Shown here: positions 34,219 to 35,097 of the stretch, piece by piece | How positions within the stretch are numbered: the first letter of the stretch is position 1 | Layout: every line of letters begins with the position of its first letter | NCBI GenBank assembly: GCA_035294325.1 | Contig: DATGLE010000153.1 | Coordinates: forward strand, 1-35,097 | From: DATGLE01 sp035294325 | Lineage (GTDB): Bacteria; Chloroflexota; Ktedonobacteria; Ktedonobacterales; Ktedonobacteraceae | Direction: 5' to 3' | DNA length: 35,097 nt | Notes under the pieces: model-generated | Told to the model about the DNA's origin: nothing | Seen by the model: the letters and a program-made list of their open reading frames with translations, nothing else | The model's database searches: none | Made by a program: the position numbers and the translations under genes

Positions 34219-35097
34219 ATGCGCATCGTTTCTCTGCTGGCGAGCGCGACGGAGATGATCGCAGCGCTCGGCTGCCTCGATCAACTCGTCGGACGCTCCC
34301 ACGAGTGCGACTATCCACCAGAAGTGCTGCGACTGCCTGTGGTCAGCAAGGTACAGATCAGCGTTGACACCAGCAGCAGCCAGATCGACGCACAGATCAA
34401 GCGGCTCGCGCAAACAAAGGAGGCAGCACACAATAATGCTCTGAAAGCGTTGAGCATTTACGCTATCGATACCGAACTCCTCCAGCAGCTTCGCCCGGAT
34501 ATGATCTTTACACAAACACAGTGTGAGGTATGCGCCGTCAGCGAGCACGATGTGGTGCAAGCGCTACACCAGGTGACGGGCCTCCAACCGCGTATCATCT
34601 CGCTTGCTCCCTATCGCCTGAGCGACGTATGGGAGGACGTATTGCGCGTGGGCAAGGCGCTGGAGAGGCAGGGGCAGGCCGAAGATCTGATACGTGGCTA
34701 TCAGCAGCGCCTCGAACGCCTGCGTGACATCACTGCCTCGCTGAGCGCGGAGCAGGGCAGGCCGCGCGTCGCGGTGCTGGAATGGCTCGATCCGCTTATG
34801 GGCGCCGGTAACTGGACTCCCGAACTGGTAGCGTATGCCGGAGGCGAGCATGTGCTGGGCAAGGCGGGCGAGCATGCCCCATGGCTGACGTGGGCGGACT
34901 TGCAGGCCGCCAATCCCGATGTGTTGATACTCTCTCCCTGCGGCTTCTCGCTTGAACGTATTATGGTCGATCTACCGCTGTTGCAGCAACATGCGGCCTG
35001 GCAAACGTTGCGCGCGGTACAAAGTCGACGCGTCTACGCCATCGACGGCAACCACTACCTTAACCGTTCAGGCCCGCGCCTGGTAGAATCAGCCGCG
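34219..35097 (+). CDS. BtuF-like cobalamin/iron-siderophore substrate-binding protein, 3'-truncated
   Basis: 293 codons are visible and the frame runs off the window end. The start MRIVSLLASATEMIAALG and the following VGRSHECDYPPEV, DTELLQQLRPDMIFTQTQCEVCAVS, DVLRVGKAL and VLEWLDPLMGAGNWTPEL blocks fit the class III periplasmic-binding-protein fold of BtuF and FhuD relatives. There is no signal peptide or lipobox. Members of this branch without export signals are common and annotated as cobalamin-binding proteins; their role is unsettled. A TATAAT-like box (34166-34171) lies just after element E, about 48 bases before the ATG. The weak GGAAAGAG is the likely ribosome site. Confidence 0.9.
   Translation, partial: MRIVSLLASATEMIAALGCLDQLVGRSHECDYPPEVLRLPVVSKVQISVDTSSSQIDAQIKRLAQTKEAAHNNALKALSIYAIDTELLQQLRPDMIFTQTQCEVCAVSEHDVVQALHQVTGLQPRIISLAPYRLSDVWEDVLRVGKALERQGQAEDLIRGYQQRLERLRDITASLSAEQGRPRVAVLEWLDPLMGAGNWTPELVAYAGGEHVLGKAGEHAPWLTWADLQAANPDVLILSPCGFSLERIMVDLPLLQQHAAWQTLRAVQSRRVYAIDGNHYLNRSGPRLVESAA

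Overview
The window looks like an ordinary chromosomal stretch, with a few accessory islands, from a moderately GC-rich Chloroflexota bacterium, most likely of the Ktedonobacteria type. That placement is inference from gene content: Ser/Thr kinases fused to WD40 propellers, an Rv1855c-type F420-dependent oxidoreductase, DUF2252, a DUF4395-thioredoxin pair, and many palindromic intergenic repeats. No rRNA, CRISPR array, complete insertion sequence or phage module was seen.

Left island (1-8041). A radical SAM/SPASM RiPP maturase, cut by the window edge, converges on a giant (about 1,686 aa) minus-strand protein. That protein has FG-GAP/PQQ-like propellers, HEAT-like helices, a CARDB-like beta domain and a C-terminal P-loop ATPase. 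A second, shorter STAND-like ATPase is transcribed divergently from it and carries a related Asn-Pro-Tyr...FGR entry motif. The pair is the best candidate here for an undescribed system.

Metabolic middle (8283-15581). Cytidylate kinase, a ThDP-dependent acetolactate-synthase-like enzyme and an F420-type oxidoreductase lie on plus. A minus-strand set follows: methyltransferase, then Gfo/Idh/MocA oxidoreductase, then sugar isomerase/epimerase, the last two translationally coupled. Four repeat blocks sit between these genes. One (15649-15772) is a miniature transposable element with 10-bp terminal inverted repeats and a 9-bp target duplication.

Centre (15900-23010). An Hsp20 gene has a hairpin and an array of about nine 55-bp tandem repeats upstream of it. 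Next come a HAD phosphatase, a PAS-histidine kinase, tRNA-Arg(UCG), an HNH-nuclease remnant, a DUF2252 protein and an alpha/beta hydrolase.

Right part (23333-35097). A DUF4395-thioredoxin operon is driven by a good promoter overlapped by two palindromic operators. A minus-strand operon encodes an M24-fold protein lacking most metal ligands, a crotonase and an intradiol dioxygenase. Then come a diacylglycerol-kinase-like protein, two tandem membrane-anchored Ser/Thr kinases with WD40 propellers, and a BtuF-like substrate-binding protein cut by the window end.

The most distinctive non-coding signal is a dispersed family at 11121, 17481, 20404, 23152 and 34076. In each copy a small hairpin with a C-(GNA)-G triloop lies beside a long perfect or near-perfect palindrome. 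Arm sequences differ from copy to copy. Two copies have a second mini-hairpin in inverted orientation on the other side, as in REPINs.
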